The notes: a model not told the origin generated them from the letters alone. DNA of 17,286 nucleotides from Saprospiraceae bacterium (GCA_020630045.1 JAHDCE010000019.1:1-17286); one strand, 5' to 3'. Counted from the first letter of the stretch, positions 7,593-16,268 are shown. Program-made: numbers and translations.

Positions 7593-8696
7593 TTACTTGG
7601 CATTCCAGATTTCCTTCCAATTCACATCCCTGTTGTACTCGATAATAAGTACGGTCAACAAGCTTAATGCGAATGCGATAAACATGGCTCCAAGAACCAT
7701 CATTTTTCTTTGTGGCCAAGAACGAACCAAGGGGACTTCCGCTACATCCTGTACAAACAAGGCCTGTTTGGGAACTTCGAATGCAGTTTTATACTTCAAG
7801 TACCTGGATCTGTCATACCCCAATTCACGGTTCAATGCATCTTCTTGTTCGGACAACGCTGAGATTTGACTGATTCCTTCCGCCATCATTTTTCCCTCTC
7901 CTTCATCAAAGGCCTTGAGTCGGGCTTCCATCGTGGCGATTCTTACCCCGATATTCCGAATGGAGTCCCTAGGAGCGGATAACCTTTTACTAGCATCCAA
8001 GCGAGCCTTTTCAACCTCTATCGCTGAACGGATTCCCGAATATCCGGAAAGGCTCTTGGCTGTTGTTCCTGCATCAAAAATGCCATACTTCTTTCTGATG
8101 GAAGAAAGGCTATCCGAAACTATTTTTCGTTCTTTTGATTTGATTTCAATCTGTTTTTCAAAAGTCGTAATGATTTCCTGTTGGCTACTTTTGATTAAGC
8201 CATTAGCGATTTCATTCAATTTGTTACGGGCCGCATTCGCCATTTTGGCGGAAAGCTCCTTGTCTCGATCTTCTACCGTTAAATCAAGAGCGTCTCTTTC
8301 ATTCTTGGTAATCTTGTAACGTTTTACCAATTTTTCAATCAGCTTATTACGCCCCTTGGCAGATGTCGAATCAATATCGTAGTGTTTGTACAAGTCGAAT
8401 TCATCCGTCAAGTAATTCAATAACTCAGATGAATAACCCAATTGGATCAACCTGTCAATATCATCACCCGACCCATAAAAAAATAACTGATTGTTCCCCT
8501 GGCCAAAAATGGCATCCGGAGATTGCAATGTGGGCGAAGCTGCATAAAATGTAGTTTTCGCTTCGAACTTTGGTGTGACAACCAAAGAAACGATGGCAGC
8601 GATGATACCTGCTCCTAAGGTTACATATATAATGGGACGTTTCCATTTAAATATAGCCCGCAACACATCCAACAGATGCTCCTTGTTGTATTCCAT
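7593..8696 (-). CDS. Wzz-like chain-length determinant (polysaccharide co-polymerase)
   Basis: An inner-membrane polysaccharide co-polymerase that sets the chain length made by a Wzy-type polymerase. The 367-residue product has a short cytoplasmic N-terminus (MEYNKEHLLDVLRAIFKWKR), TM1 about 22-40 and a long charged, coiled-coil-prone periplasmic region (about 75-300). A VPLVRSWPQRK segment (321-331) leads into TM2 (about 332-352), the usual Wzz Pro-rich exit. No tyrosine-kinase domain follows, so this is the kinase-free class. The frame extends to a TTG at 8720. The ATG at 8696 was chosen because a -7 promoter box (8718-8725) overlaps the TTG, and the N-terminus then matches the family. It is the first gene of a two-gene unit with the polymerase-like gene. 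No glycosyltransferases are adjacent. Confidence 0.88.
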   Translation of the reverse strand: MEYNKEHLLDVLRAIFKWKRPIIYVTLGAGIIAAIVSLVVTPKFEAKTTFYAASPTLQSPDAIFGQGNNQLFFYGSGDDIDRLIQLGYSSELLNYLTDEFDLYKHYDIDSTSAKGRNKLIEKLVKRYKITKNERDALDLTVEDRDKELSAKMANAARNKLNEIANGLIKSSQQEIITTFEKQIEIKSKERKIVSDSLSSIRKKYGIFDAGTTAKSLSGYSGIRSAIEVEKARLDASKRLSAPRDSIRNIGVRIATMEARLKAFDEGEGKMMAEGISQISALSEQEDALNRELGYDRSRYLKYKTAFEVPKQALFVQDVAEVPLVRSWPQRKMMVLGAMFIAFALSLLTVLIIEYNRDVNWKEIWNAK

Positions 8697-8717
8697 GTCG
8701 TTGATTTTCAAACTTCG

Positions 8718-8725
8718 CAAAAGTA
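8718..8725 (-). promoter_or_regulatory. Bacteroidota-type -7 promoter element of the wzz-wzy unit
   Basis: On the minus strand this reads TACTTTTG, an exact TAnnTTTG match, 21 bases before the preferred ATG at 8696. Transcription would begin close to 8711, leaving a leader of about 15 bases and excluding the upstream TTG start. No good -33 TTG is seen at the expected spacing. Confidence 0.5.
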
Positions 8726-8894
8726 AGGACTTTATTTACAAATGCACACTTTTGAATACATATAGAAAATCAAGGCTTATTTTGCACTTTTATCAAGGAA
8801 ATGACAACCATTTTTTTGTGTAGATATGGGCAAGGCATCCAAAATATTCCGTATTCCCTTATCTTGGACATTTCAACAAAACAAAAGAAAGGTA

Positions 8895-9932
8895 ATGCAA
8901 GTGACCGCCGCCTATATCGCCGAACTGCTTGGCGGTGATGTAAAAGGAAATCCGGAGACAATTATTCGGGGGCCGGGCAAAATAGAAGATGCCGGAGAAG
9001 GGGATATCACCTTTTTGGCAAATATGAAGTACGAGCCGTTCGTTTACTCGACAAAAGCGTCCGCAGTTCTCGTCTCATTGGATTTTGTTCCCAAACAACC
9101 TATTGCGGCGACCTTAATCCGGGTTCCTGACGTTTATGCGGCCATCACTTTGTTATTACAACAGTTCAGTCAACAAGCGCCAATTCAAGTGGGGATATCT
9201 AAACTTGCCTTTGTCCATGATAAAGCGACCCTTGGAGAAAAAGTCGCCATCGGGCGTTTTTCAATTGTCGAAGAAGGGGCGAAAATCGGAAAAGGTACCA
9301 TTGTCCACGACCAAGTTTATGTCGGTAAAAATGCTGAAATCGGAGAAAACTGCATCCTTTACCCCGGTGTTCGCATCCTGAGGGACTGCATCATAGGAAA
9401 CGATTGTATCCTCAATGCAAATGCCGTCATCGGATGTGACGGTTTCGGATTTTTACCCAAAGAAGATGGTTCCTATGAAAAAATACCTCAAACCGGAAAC
9501 GTATTGTTAGGGGATTGCGTAGAAATAGGTTCAAATACGACAATCGACCGGGCGACGATGGGGTCGACTTTGATTGAAACAGGTGCCAAATTGGATAATT
9601 TAGTCCAAGTAGCACACAACGTAGTTATCGGAAAAAATACAGTGGTAGCGGCTCAAGCTGGATTTGCGGGTAGTTCCAAAATCGGAGCTCGTTGCATGAT
9701 TGGTGGACAAGCGGGTTTTGTCGGTCACATCCAAGTAGCGGACGGGACTAAAATCCAAGCTCAAAGCGGTGTCAATAAAAATTTGAATGAAGATGGGGCG
9801 GCTTGGTATGGCTCACCCATACTTCCCTATAAGGATTACTTGCGCTCATACGCCATGTTTAGAAAATTGCCGGATATGGCAAAAAGAATCCGGGAATTAG
9901 AAAAAAAACTCAATGATTTAGAAGGTAAGTAA
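8895..9932 (+). CDS. lpxD: UDP-3-O-acylglucosamine N-acyltransferase
   Basis: Third step of lipid A synthesis: it transfers an acyl chain from acyl-ACP to the 2-amino group of UDP-3-O-acyl-glucosamine, in the cytosol at the inner membrane. The 345-residue product has the LpxD N-terminal uridine-binding domain (about 1-95, with DITFLANMKYEPF). A left-handed beta-helix of hexapeptide repeats follows (about 100-290, rich in IG, VG and IL starts), then a C-terminal helical tail. NLVQVAHNVVIG (235-246) places the catalytic His at 241, equivalent to E. coli His239. The length matches the family. The frame extends upstream to an ATG at 8826, but the family begins at MQVTAAYIAELL, so the ATG at 8895, preceded by AAAGAAAGG, was chosen. 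It heads a five-gene codirectional run; lpxA and lpxC-fabZ are not adjacent. Confidence 0.97.
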   Translation: MQVTAAYIAELLGGDVKGNPETIIRGPGKIEDAGEGDITFLANMKYEPFVYSTKASAVLVSLDFVPKQPIAATLIRVPDVYAAITLLLQQFSQQAPIQVGISKLAFVHDKATLGEKVAIGRFSIVEEGAKIGKGTIVHDQVYVGKNAEIGENCILYPGVRILRDCIIGNDCILNANAVIGCDGFGFLPKEDGSYEKIPQTGNVLLGDCVEIGSNTTIDRATMGSTLIETGAKLDNLVQVAHNVVIGKNTVVAAQAGFAGSSKIGARCMIGGQAGFVGHIQVADGTKIQAQSGVNKNLNEDGAAWYGSPILPYKDYLRSYAMFRKLPDMAKRIRELEKKLNDLEGK

Positions 9933-9956
9933 ACCGTTCTTAGCGAACTTTGCAAC

Positions 9957-11255
9957 ATGCTTTGGATTCTAATCGGTATCGTCATCACGCTGATGTTTTC
10001 GGCCATGTTTTCGGGTATGGAAATTGCTTTCATATCCGCCGGAAAACTCAATGTGGAAATCCAAAAAAACAAAGGCTCTAGAAGGGGGAAACTGATTGCT
10101 GATTTTTATGAAGATCCCAATAGTTTCATCAGTACGATGCTGGTGGGGAACAATATTATGCTGGTGTTTTTTACCATTCTGACAGCTATCGCAATAGAGG
10201 ATCGGATCAAGGCATTTTTAGAACCCAACGTGATACCTTCCTTATTGGAGTTTTCTACCTTGATGATGATGACTTTATTGACGACAATCATCGTATTGAT
10301 TTTCGGAGAATTTTTGCCAAAGGTGTTTTTCCGGCTTTTTGCCGATAAAATACTCATCTTTTTGGCTTACCCCATTACATTTTTTAGAATCATATTGAAT
10401 CCCATTTCTTGGGTCATGGTCAAATTGTCCGATTGGTTGATTCGAAAAATAGTCAAGGAAGAAGAGAAGGAAGTCCAAGAAGTTTTTACGCGTTTGGATT
10501 TGGAAAAATATGTAGAATCCTCCGTAGACGGGGAAAACGAAGAAGATCGATTGCTGGACACCGAGATGTTCAGCAATGTGCTTTACATGAAGCAAAAAAG
10601 GGTCAGGGATTGTATGGTGCCACGTACTGAAGTAGTGGCTGTCGAAATCAATGACTCTATGGATGAATTGTTAGAGGAATTCATTGATTCCTCTCATTCT
10701 AAAATATTGGTTTACGAAGATTCCATCGATCAGGTAGTCGGATATGTCCATCACCAAAACATGTTGAGTCGACCCTCGAATATCAAAAACGTAATGCGGG
10801 ATATCATGATTGTTCCTGAAGGGATGTGGGTCAATACCCTGATGAATATCCTAATCCGAAACCAAATCAGCATCGCCTGTGTCGTGGATGAATTCGGAGG
10901 AACTTCGGGAGTGATTACCCTTGAAGATATCCTAGAAGAAATATTCGGTGAAATCGAAGATGAACACGATTATTCCGAAGAGTACTTAGAAGAACAAATC
11001 AATGAACGCGAATTCCGTTTTTCCGGACGTTTAGAAATAGATTATCTCAACGAAAAATTCGAAGAACTGAATTTTCCGGAAGGGGATTACAATACTTTGT
11101 CCGGTTATATCGTCATGACAACCGGTACGATTCCTGAACGTAGTAACCAAAAGGTCATCATGGGTGATTATACATTCATCCTAGAAATGGTCAGTGAAAC
11201 AAAAATAGAAACAGTCCGGGTCATATTGCCCGACAACAAGGAAGAAGACAACTAA
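9957..11255 (+). CDS. CNNM/CorC (HlyC) family membrane protein with CBS pair
   Basis: A 432-residue inner-membrane protein of the CNNM/CorC family, associated with magnesium or cobalt transport and historically called haemolysin-like. Domains in order: DUF21/CNNM membrane domain (about 1-180, starting MLWILIGIVITLMFSAMFSG and containing GEFLPK at 117-122); a CBS pair (about 215-335) with MVPRTEV (220-226) and DEFGGTSGVITLEDILEE (311-328); and a CorC_HlyC transporter-associated domain (about 350-425). The CBS pair usually binds adenine nucleotides and gates the membrane domain. The gliding protein GldE has the same architecture, but the usual gldD, ssb or mutY neighbours are absent and the SAMFSGMEIAFIS start fits the general HlyC branch better. 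It begins 24 bases after lpxD and ends 12 bases before the patatin gene. Confidence 0.92.
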   Translation: MLWILIGIVITLMFSAMFSGMEIAFISAGKLNVEIQKNKGSRRGKLIADFYEDPNSFISTMLVGNNIMLVFFTILTAIAIEDRIKAFLEPNVIPSLLEFSTLMMMTLLTTIIVLIFGEFLPKVFFRLFADKILIFLAYPITFFRIILNPISWVMVKLSDWLIRKIVKEEEKEVQEVFTRLDLEKYVESSVDGENEEDRLLDTEMFSNVLYMKQKRVRDCMVPRTEVVAVEINDSMDELLEEFIDSSHSKILVYEDSIDQVVGYVHHQNMLSRPSNIKNVMRDIMIVPEGMWVNTLMNILIRNQISIACVVDEFGGTSGVITLEDILEEIFGEIEDEHDYSEEYLEEQINEREFRFSGRLEIDYLNEKFEELNFPEGDYNTLSGYIVMTTGTIPERSNQKVIMGDYTFILEMVSETKIETVRVILPDNKEEDN

Positions 11256-11267
11256 ACCTAGCGAACC

Positions 11268-13511
11268 ATGAAGTCGTTCCTAAGAAGTTGGTATCACTCT
11301 TTTCCCATTCAATTGGTCATCCTCCATTTGAAAAGCAACCTCTTTTTGCTCAGTATATGGTGCTTTTTCTTGATGATCGGCCTAGGATGGTTCGGAAAGA
11401 ACTTCGGAATAATGTACCTCGTACTCACACCGGAATATTTAGGAGAAGTGGACTTTTTCAGTTTTTGTTTGGTGGGTCTCGCTTTCGGAGGATTTCTAGT
11501 GACTTGGAATATATCCACATACATACTACATTCTCCTCAATTCCCGTTTTTAGCATCCTTAAAACGTCCCTTCGCTAAGTTTTTCCTGAACAATTCGCTG
11601 ATACCTTTGACCTTTTTGGTCATATTGGTTTGGAAGATGATCGACTTTCAATGGTTCTATGAAGTCTGGGATGGGTATCGAATCTTTATGAATGTCATGG
11701 GTTTCGTGTTCGGTATCGGAGCCACCCTCATCATGACCGCCATGTATTTCATGCTGACCAACAAGGATATTTTCAATTATGTGAAGTCGGAACTTGAAAT
11801 GCCGCCAAATCTTGACAAACCCGTCATGCCCGGTAACCGTGCAATGACAATGGCAGCGGTCAAAAAACTATCGGCGAACAGCCGCGTAAAGTCATATCTC
11901 AATGAATCTTTCCGATGGCGTCCGGTGCGTGATGTCAGTCACTATGAAGAGGAAAATATACTGAATGTATTTAGGCAAAATCATGTCAATGCCATCGTTG
12001 TTCAATCTGTCAGCATCGTGCTGCTGATTACTATGGGATATTTGATTGAAAATCCTTATTTCAGAATTCCCGCCGCCGCTAGCTTTTTTATTTTGGCTTC
12101 CGTCATCGTTTCGGTTGCCGGTGTAGTCAGCTATTGGTTGCACAAATGGACGAACCTCTTTGTCATCCTGCTAATTTTAGGAATCAACTTCATCACCAAA
12201 TTCGACAGTGTCGATTATACCAACAAAGCTTACGGGTTGGATTATTCTCGCCTTCCGGCGGAATATTCGCTAGAAGATTTGAGGAAGTTCCAAACTCCCG
12301 AATTGATTCAAAAAGACAAGGAAGCGACCATCCGTATCCTTGAAAACTGGAAAAAGAAAAACAAGGGTGGACAACTGTCCGGAAAACCGAAGCTCGTCAT
12401 CGTTTGTACCAGTGGAGGAGGCATGAGGGCTTCCTTGTGGACAACCCAGGTTTTCCAACAACTCAGCCAAGAAACGAATGATAGGTTCCTAGAACGTACC
12501 GCATTGATTACCGGCGCATCCGGCGGAATGATCGGAGCCGGATATTACCGCGAATTGTACCGAAGGAAAGTGTATGGTGATACTATAGACTTATACCACA
12601 AGAGCCATATTGATAATATTTCTAAGGAAATGTTGAACTCCTTGGCGTTTACTGTAGTTTCAAATGACATTTTCTTGCCCTGGGGACGCTTTGAAGACAA
12701 CGGAATGTATTATCCGAAAGACCGGGGATACATTTTTGAATGGCAGATGAACAAAAACCTAGGAGGAATCCTAGACGTTCGCATCAAAGATTATGCTGAA
12801 CCCGAGCAAAAAGCGGATGTCCCGATGATGTTCTTTACACCGGCCCTCGCCAATGACGGACGTAAAATGATTATTTCCCCGCAAGGTGTTTCTTACATGA
12901 CCCAACCGCCGCACGGCGTTCATTTTCCCGAGGAAATAGGTTATGATGGTATTGACTTCGGAAGGATGTTCAGCGACCACAAACCTTATGATTTGAAACT
13001 GACTTCGGCAATTCGTGCCAACGCCTCGTTCCCGTTTATTTTACCTAACGTAGTACTCCCTTCCGAACCTAGAATCGAACTGGTCGATGCCGGTTTTATG
13101 GACAATCGCGGAATGGGAGGGGCATTTCGATTCGTCAATGTATTCCGAGATTGGATCAAGAAAAATACCGGCGGAGTAGTCTTCGTCTTGGTCAATGGCA
13201 ATGATCCGACAAAAGAAAAAAATCGGGCGAAACCCGGATTCATAGATTCATTCACCAACCCCTTGGGTGTAATGGGAAATATCGTTGACATACAAGATTA
13301 TGAGCAAGATGTCGCCCTGAATTATGTCATCGATCTCCTAGGGGACGATTTCGTGGAATTCGTGCCATTTACCTACATCGCCGGCGACGGTACATACCGT
13401 GCATCTATGAGTCTTCGATTGACCGAAAGGGAAAAAATAGACGTGATCAACGCATATTACAACAAAGAAAATCAGGAAAGCTTGCGGCGACTCAAAAAAC
13501 TTTTACGATAA
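11268..13511 (+). CDS. Membrane-embedded patatin-like phospholipase
   Basis: A 747-residue protein joining a polytopic N-terminal half to a patatin-type acyl hydrolase. About seven hydrophobic segments are seen (roughly 22-42, 62-84, 108-128, 138-162, 246-262, 268-290, 295-312). The catalytic half begins near 373 with KLVIVCTSGGGMRAS, whose GGGMR (383-387) is the oxyanion-hole element. The nucleophile elbow is GASGG (416-420) with Ser418, and the dyad Asp is Asp607 in VDAGFMDN. All catalytic features of the patatin family are present, so activity on membrane lipids is likely; substrate and site of attack are unknown. It has no signal peptide or porin-like domain, so it is unlike PlpD-type secreted patatins. 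It starts 12 bases after the CNNM/CorC gene and ends 6 bases before aroA, suggesting co-transcription. Confidence 0.87.
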   Translation: MKSFLRSWYHSFPIQLVILHLKSNLFLLSIWCFFLMIGLGWFGKNFGIMYLVLTPEYLGEVDFFSFCLVGLAFGGFLVTWNISTYILHSPQFPFLASLKRPFAKFFLNNSLIPLTFLVILVWKMIDFQWFYEVWDGYRIFMNVMGFVFGIGATLIMTAMYFMLTNKDIFNYVKSELEMPPNLDKPVMPGNRAMTMAAVKKLSANSRVKSYLNESFRWRPVRDVSHYEEENILNVFRQNHVNAIVVQSVSIVLLITMGYLIENPYFRIPAAASFFILASVIVSVAGVVSYWLHKWTNLFVILLILGINFITKFDSVDYTNKAYGLDYSRLPAEYSLEDLRKFQTPELIQKDKEATIRILENWKKKNKGGQLSGKPKLVIVCTSGGGMRASLWTTQVFQQLSQETNDRFLERTALITGASGGMIGAGYYRELYRRKVYGDTIDLYHKSHIDNISKEMLNSLAFTVVSNDIFLPWGRFEDNGMYYPKDRGYIFEWQMNKNLGGILDVRIKDYAEPEQKADVPMMFFTPALANDGRKMIISPQGVSYMTQPPHGVHFPEEIGYDGIDFGRMFSDHKPYDLKLTSAIRANASFPFILPNVVLPSEPRIELVDAGFMDNRGMGGAFRFVNVFRDWIKKNTGGVVFVLVNGNDPTKEKNRAKPGFIDSFTNPLGVMGNIVDIQDYEQDVALNYVIDLLGDDFVEFVPFTYIAGDGTYRASMSLRLTEREKIDVINAYYNKENQESLRRLKKLLR

Positions 13512-13517
13512 TTGTCA

Positions 13518-14744
13518 ATGATTCAAATTACCGCTCCGGATTCATTTGCCGGTATCATTCATTTGCCGGGTTCTAAGAGTATCAGCAACCGCGCTTTGAT
13601 TATTCGTGCCCTTTCGGGCGAAAATTTTTCATTAGAAGGGTTGGCGTCCGCCAAGGACACCCAAACCTTACTCGCATTATTGGCTTCGGATAATCATACA
13701 TTGGATGCCGGTCCCGCCGGAACGACTTTCCGATTCTTGACCGCTTACCTTTCCTTTCGTTCGGGTTCGAATATCTTAACGGGCTCGGAAAGGATGAAAC
13801 AGCGACCTATCGGTGTCCTAGTAGATGCATTGCGAGAACTAGGAGCGAACATCACATATTTAGAAAATGAGGGATATCCGCCCTTGCTGATCGATTCCCC
13901 GGAAGGGGAGAACAACAAGCGGGAAATTAAAGTGGCCGCGGATATTAGCAGCCAATATATCTCTGCCTTGCTTATGGTGGCACCAACACTAGAAGACGGA
14001 TTGGAAATCAAGTTTGAAGGGAAGCCGGTTTCCCTGCCTTATATCCGGATGACCCTGAGAATGATGGCCCGATTTGGTGCGGAGTATCAAGAGTCGGAGA
14101 CCGGGATTTCCGTAAAGCCCGGCAAATACAAGGGAACCCCTTTTCGGGTGGAGGCCGATTGGTCGGCGGTCTCCTACCATTATGCGATAGCGGCTATAAG
14201 CCAAGGAGCGGAAATAGAAATTCATGGGCTTTATCCCGACAGCACCCAAGGAGATAGTGTCATCCGCACCGTTATGGAGTCCTTTGGGGTTTATACCACA
14301 TTTGAGGAAAAAGGAATTCGAATCACCCGGCGTCCCGATACGAAGTTGCCGGAGAAGTTCGAATATGATTTTACGGAATGTCCGGACATCGCACAAACCT
14401 TGGCGGTTATTTGTGGGGCATTAGGGGTTCCGGCAAAGATGACCGGTCTCAAAACCTTACGGATAAAAGAAACGGATCGCATCAGTGCCTTGAGAATCGA
14501 ACTGGCAAAAGTCGGTGTGTCCGTTACCGAAATCGGGGACGATGAAATGCACATTTCCGGGCAGGCCAATGTGAAAGAACCTGTTTTCAAAACCTATGAA
14601 GACCACCGGATGGCGATGGCATTCGCTCCCTTGGCTATCCTAGGAGAAATCTCTATTGAAGAACCGGAAGTCGTCGTCAAGTCCTACCCCGAATTTTGGG
14701 AAGATATTTCCCGACTAGGTTTTTTAATCAAGAAGAATGGGTAA
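13518..14744 (+). CDS. aroA: 3-phosphoshikimate 1-carboxyvinyltransferase (EPSP synthase)
   Basis: Sixth step of the shikimate pathway in the cytosol: shikimate-3-phosphate plus phosphoenolpyruvate gives EPSP and phosphate. Family landmarks in the 408-residue product: LPGSKSISNRAL (16-27), AGPAGTTFRFLTA (64-76), GSERMKQRPIGVLVDAL (89-105), DISSQY (142-147), CPDIAQTLAV (288-297) with the catalytic Asp290, RIKETDRI (315-322) with the active-site Glu318, and EDHRMAMAFA (361-370). Length is slightly below the usual 425-450, as in many Bacteroidota. The frame opens at a TTG at 13512 abutting the patatin stop; the ATG at 13518 starts directly with the usual first strand and is preferred. It overlaps the kinase-RapZ fusion by 8 bases. 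Its placement within an envelope-gene run is not explained by pathway. Confidence 0.96.
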   Translation: MIQITAPDSFAGIIHLPGSKSISNRALIIRALSGENFSLEGLASAKDTQTLLALLASDNHTLDAGPAGTTFRFLTAYLSFRSGSNILTGSERMKQRPIGVLVDALRELGANITYLENEGYPPLLIDSPEGENNKREIKVAADISSQYISALLMVAPTLEDGLEIKFEGKPVSLPYIRMTLRMMARFGAEYQESETGISVKPGKYKGTPFRVEADWSAVSYHYAIAAISQGAEIEIHGLYPDSTQGDSVIRTVMESFGVYTTFEEKGIRITRRPDTKLPEKFEYDFTECPDIAQTLAVICGALGVPAKMTGLKTLRIKETDRISALRIELAKVGVSVTEIGDDEMHISGQANVKEPVFKTYEDHRMAMAFAPLAILGEISIEEPEVVVKSYPEFWEDISRLGFLIKKNG

Positions 14745-16209
14745 CATGCAACAAGAAGACATCATTCAAAAACTGACCGACTTATTCTATCGTCATGTCG
14801 GAGAGCAACCTATCTCTATAGAGCGGTTCCCCAGAACCGCTTCCGGACGATCATATTTCCGGATGAGTACCAAGGAGCGTCGCCTTATCGGTTCCTACGG
14901 CAAAGATTCGGCGGAAAACCGAGCGTTTATTCGTTTTACCGAGCATTTTAAGAAGGCCGGCATACGAGTGCCCGAAGTATTGGAATCGGAAAATGATACT
15001 TTTTATATCCAAGAAGACCTAGGGGACGAATCATTGATGAACCGAAACCACGCTGTCCGAAAGTCTGCCGAGGACTTTCCCGAAAGTTTGGAGTTGTTGT
15101 ACAAAAAGTCCATTGACCAATTGACTCGAATGCAAATCGTAGCAGGAAAGGACTTGGATTATTCGAATTGCTACTCAAGGCAAGCCTTCGATAAGACCGC
15201 GATGATTTGGGATTTGAATTACTTCAAATATTACTTTCTCAATGTATCGGGCATCTCCTATGATCCGCAGTCTTTAGAAAATGATTTTCATGCATTGGCG
15301 GATTATCTATTGTCTACGGATACGGATTATTTTCTTTTCCGCGACTTCCAGAGCCGCAATATCATGCTGGTTGAAGACGAGCCTTATTTCATCGACTACC
15401 AAGGCGGAATGAAAGGTGCTTTACAATATGATTTGGCGTCCTTACTATATCAATCCAAAGCGAGGATTCCCCAAGCACTCAGAGAAAAATTATTGGATTA
15501 TTACATGGAATCGGCGAGTCGTTTCGTTTCCATCAAAAAGGAAGAATTCACTGATTATTATTATGGTTATGTGTTGATTCGCCTGATTCAAGTCCTAGGA
15601 GCTTACGGCTTCCGCGGATTGATTGAAAAGCATGAATATTTTATAAATAGTATCCCCCATGCCTTGGATAATTTGCGTTGGTGGTTGGATAATATCCAAT
15701 TGCCGATAGACATCCCCCACTTACTTAGAATATTAAAGGATTTGATAAATGCTCCGAGGTTCAAAGCCTTCGATCGGGCAAAAGGGGAGGCGAGTCCTTT
15801 GGTTGTGAAAATCAGTAGTTTTTCTTTCCGTGAAGGAATACCTGAAGATCATTCCGGAAATGGTGGTGGCTTCGTGTTCGATTGTCGGTCAATCCATAAC
15901 CCGGGCAGATACGAACCCTATAAAACCCAAACCGGACGAGACAAACCCGTTCAAGATTTTTTGTTGTCCCAAAGTCATATGCCCGAATTCCTGATTCATG
16001 TATACGATATAGTGGATAAGGCAGTGGAGTCCTATATAGAACGGGATTTTTCGAGTTTGATGGTCAACTTCGGATGTACGGGTGGACAACATCGATCCGT
16101 CTTTGCCGCAGATAGCCTCGCCAAACATTTAACGGAAAAGTATGGAGTGGAAATCCAGCTCAGCCATGTCGTACAAGAGCGAAAAAACTGGGTGAATGAG
16201 CGGTATTGA
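14737..16209 (+). CDS. AmgK-like anomeric sugar kinase fused to RapZ C-terminal domain
   Basis: A 490-residue, two-domain protein. Residues about 5-330 are an aminoglycoside-phosphotransferase-fold kinase most like AmgK, the MurNAc/GlcNAc anomeric kinase of peptidoglycan recycling: ASGRSYFRM (35-43), GIRVPEVLE (75-83), IQEDLGDESL (91-100), catalytic loop FRDFQSRN (201-208; Asp203, Asn208) and metal site FIDYQGG (218-224; Asp220), then YDLASLL. Residues about 355-487 match the C-terminal domain of RapZ: SFSFREGIPED (361-371), FVFDCR (379-384), TGRDKPVQDFL (399-409) and GCTGGQHRSV (446-455). In E. coli that domain binds glucosamine-6-phosphate and the small RNA GlmZ. The Walker-type kinase of RapZ is absent, replaced by the sugar kinase. 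An alternative ATG at 14746, just past the aroA stop and about 10 bases after AAGAAG, is equally plausible. Substrate and regulatory role are inferred. Confidence 0.88.
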   Translation: MGNMQQEDIIQKLTDLFYRHVGEQPISIERFPRTASGRSYFRMSTKERRLIGSYGKDSAENRAFIRFTEHFKKAGIRVPEVLESENDTFYIQEDLGDESLMNRNHAVRKSAEDFPESLELLYKKSIDQLTRMQIVAGKDLDYSNCYSRQAFDKTAMIWDLNYFKYYFLNVSGISYDPQSLENDFHALADYLLSTDTDYFLFRDFQSRNIMLVEDEPYFIDYQGGMKGALQYDLASLLYQSKARIPQALREKLLDYYMESASRFVSIKKEEFTDYYYGYVLIRLIQVLGAYGFRGLIEKHEYFINSIPHALDNLRWWLDNIQLPIDIPHLLRILKDLINAPRFKAFDRAKGEASPLVVKISSFSFREGIPEDHSGNGGGFVFDCRSIHNPGRYEPYKTQTGRDKPVQDFLLSQSHMPEFLIHVYDIVDKAVESYIERDFSSLMVNFGCTGGQHRSVFAADSLAKHLTEKYGVEIQLSHVVQERKNWVNERY

Positions 16210-16220
16210 ACCGCTTCAAT

Positions 16221-16268
16221 AAAAAACGGCAAGTATGGAAAACCCATACTTGCCGTAAAGTTTTTTTT
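16221..16268. terminator. Bidirectional terminator between convergent genes
   Basis: ACGGCAAGTATGG (16226-16238) pairs perfectly with CCATACTTGCCGT (16244-16256) around a 5-base loop. The minus strand gets a T-run directly after the stem (from 16226 down to 16221), ideal for ending the YqeY gene. The plus strand has eight T after a 4-base gap (16261-16268), which can end the lpxD-to-RapZ-fusion transcript. Confidence 0.9.

Noticed and set aside
8826..8894. Extended N-terminus of LpxD from the ATG at 8826
   Set aside because: The 23 extra residues do not match the family, whose conserved start is at 8895.
9957..11255. Gliding motility protein GldE
   Set aside because: Same DUF21-CBS-CorC architecture, but no gldD, ssb or mutY neighbour and the N-terminus fits the general HlyC/CNNM branch; the specific name is not supported.
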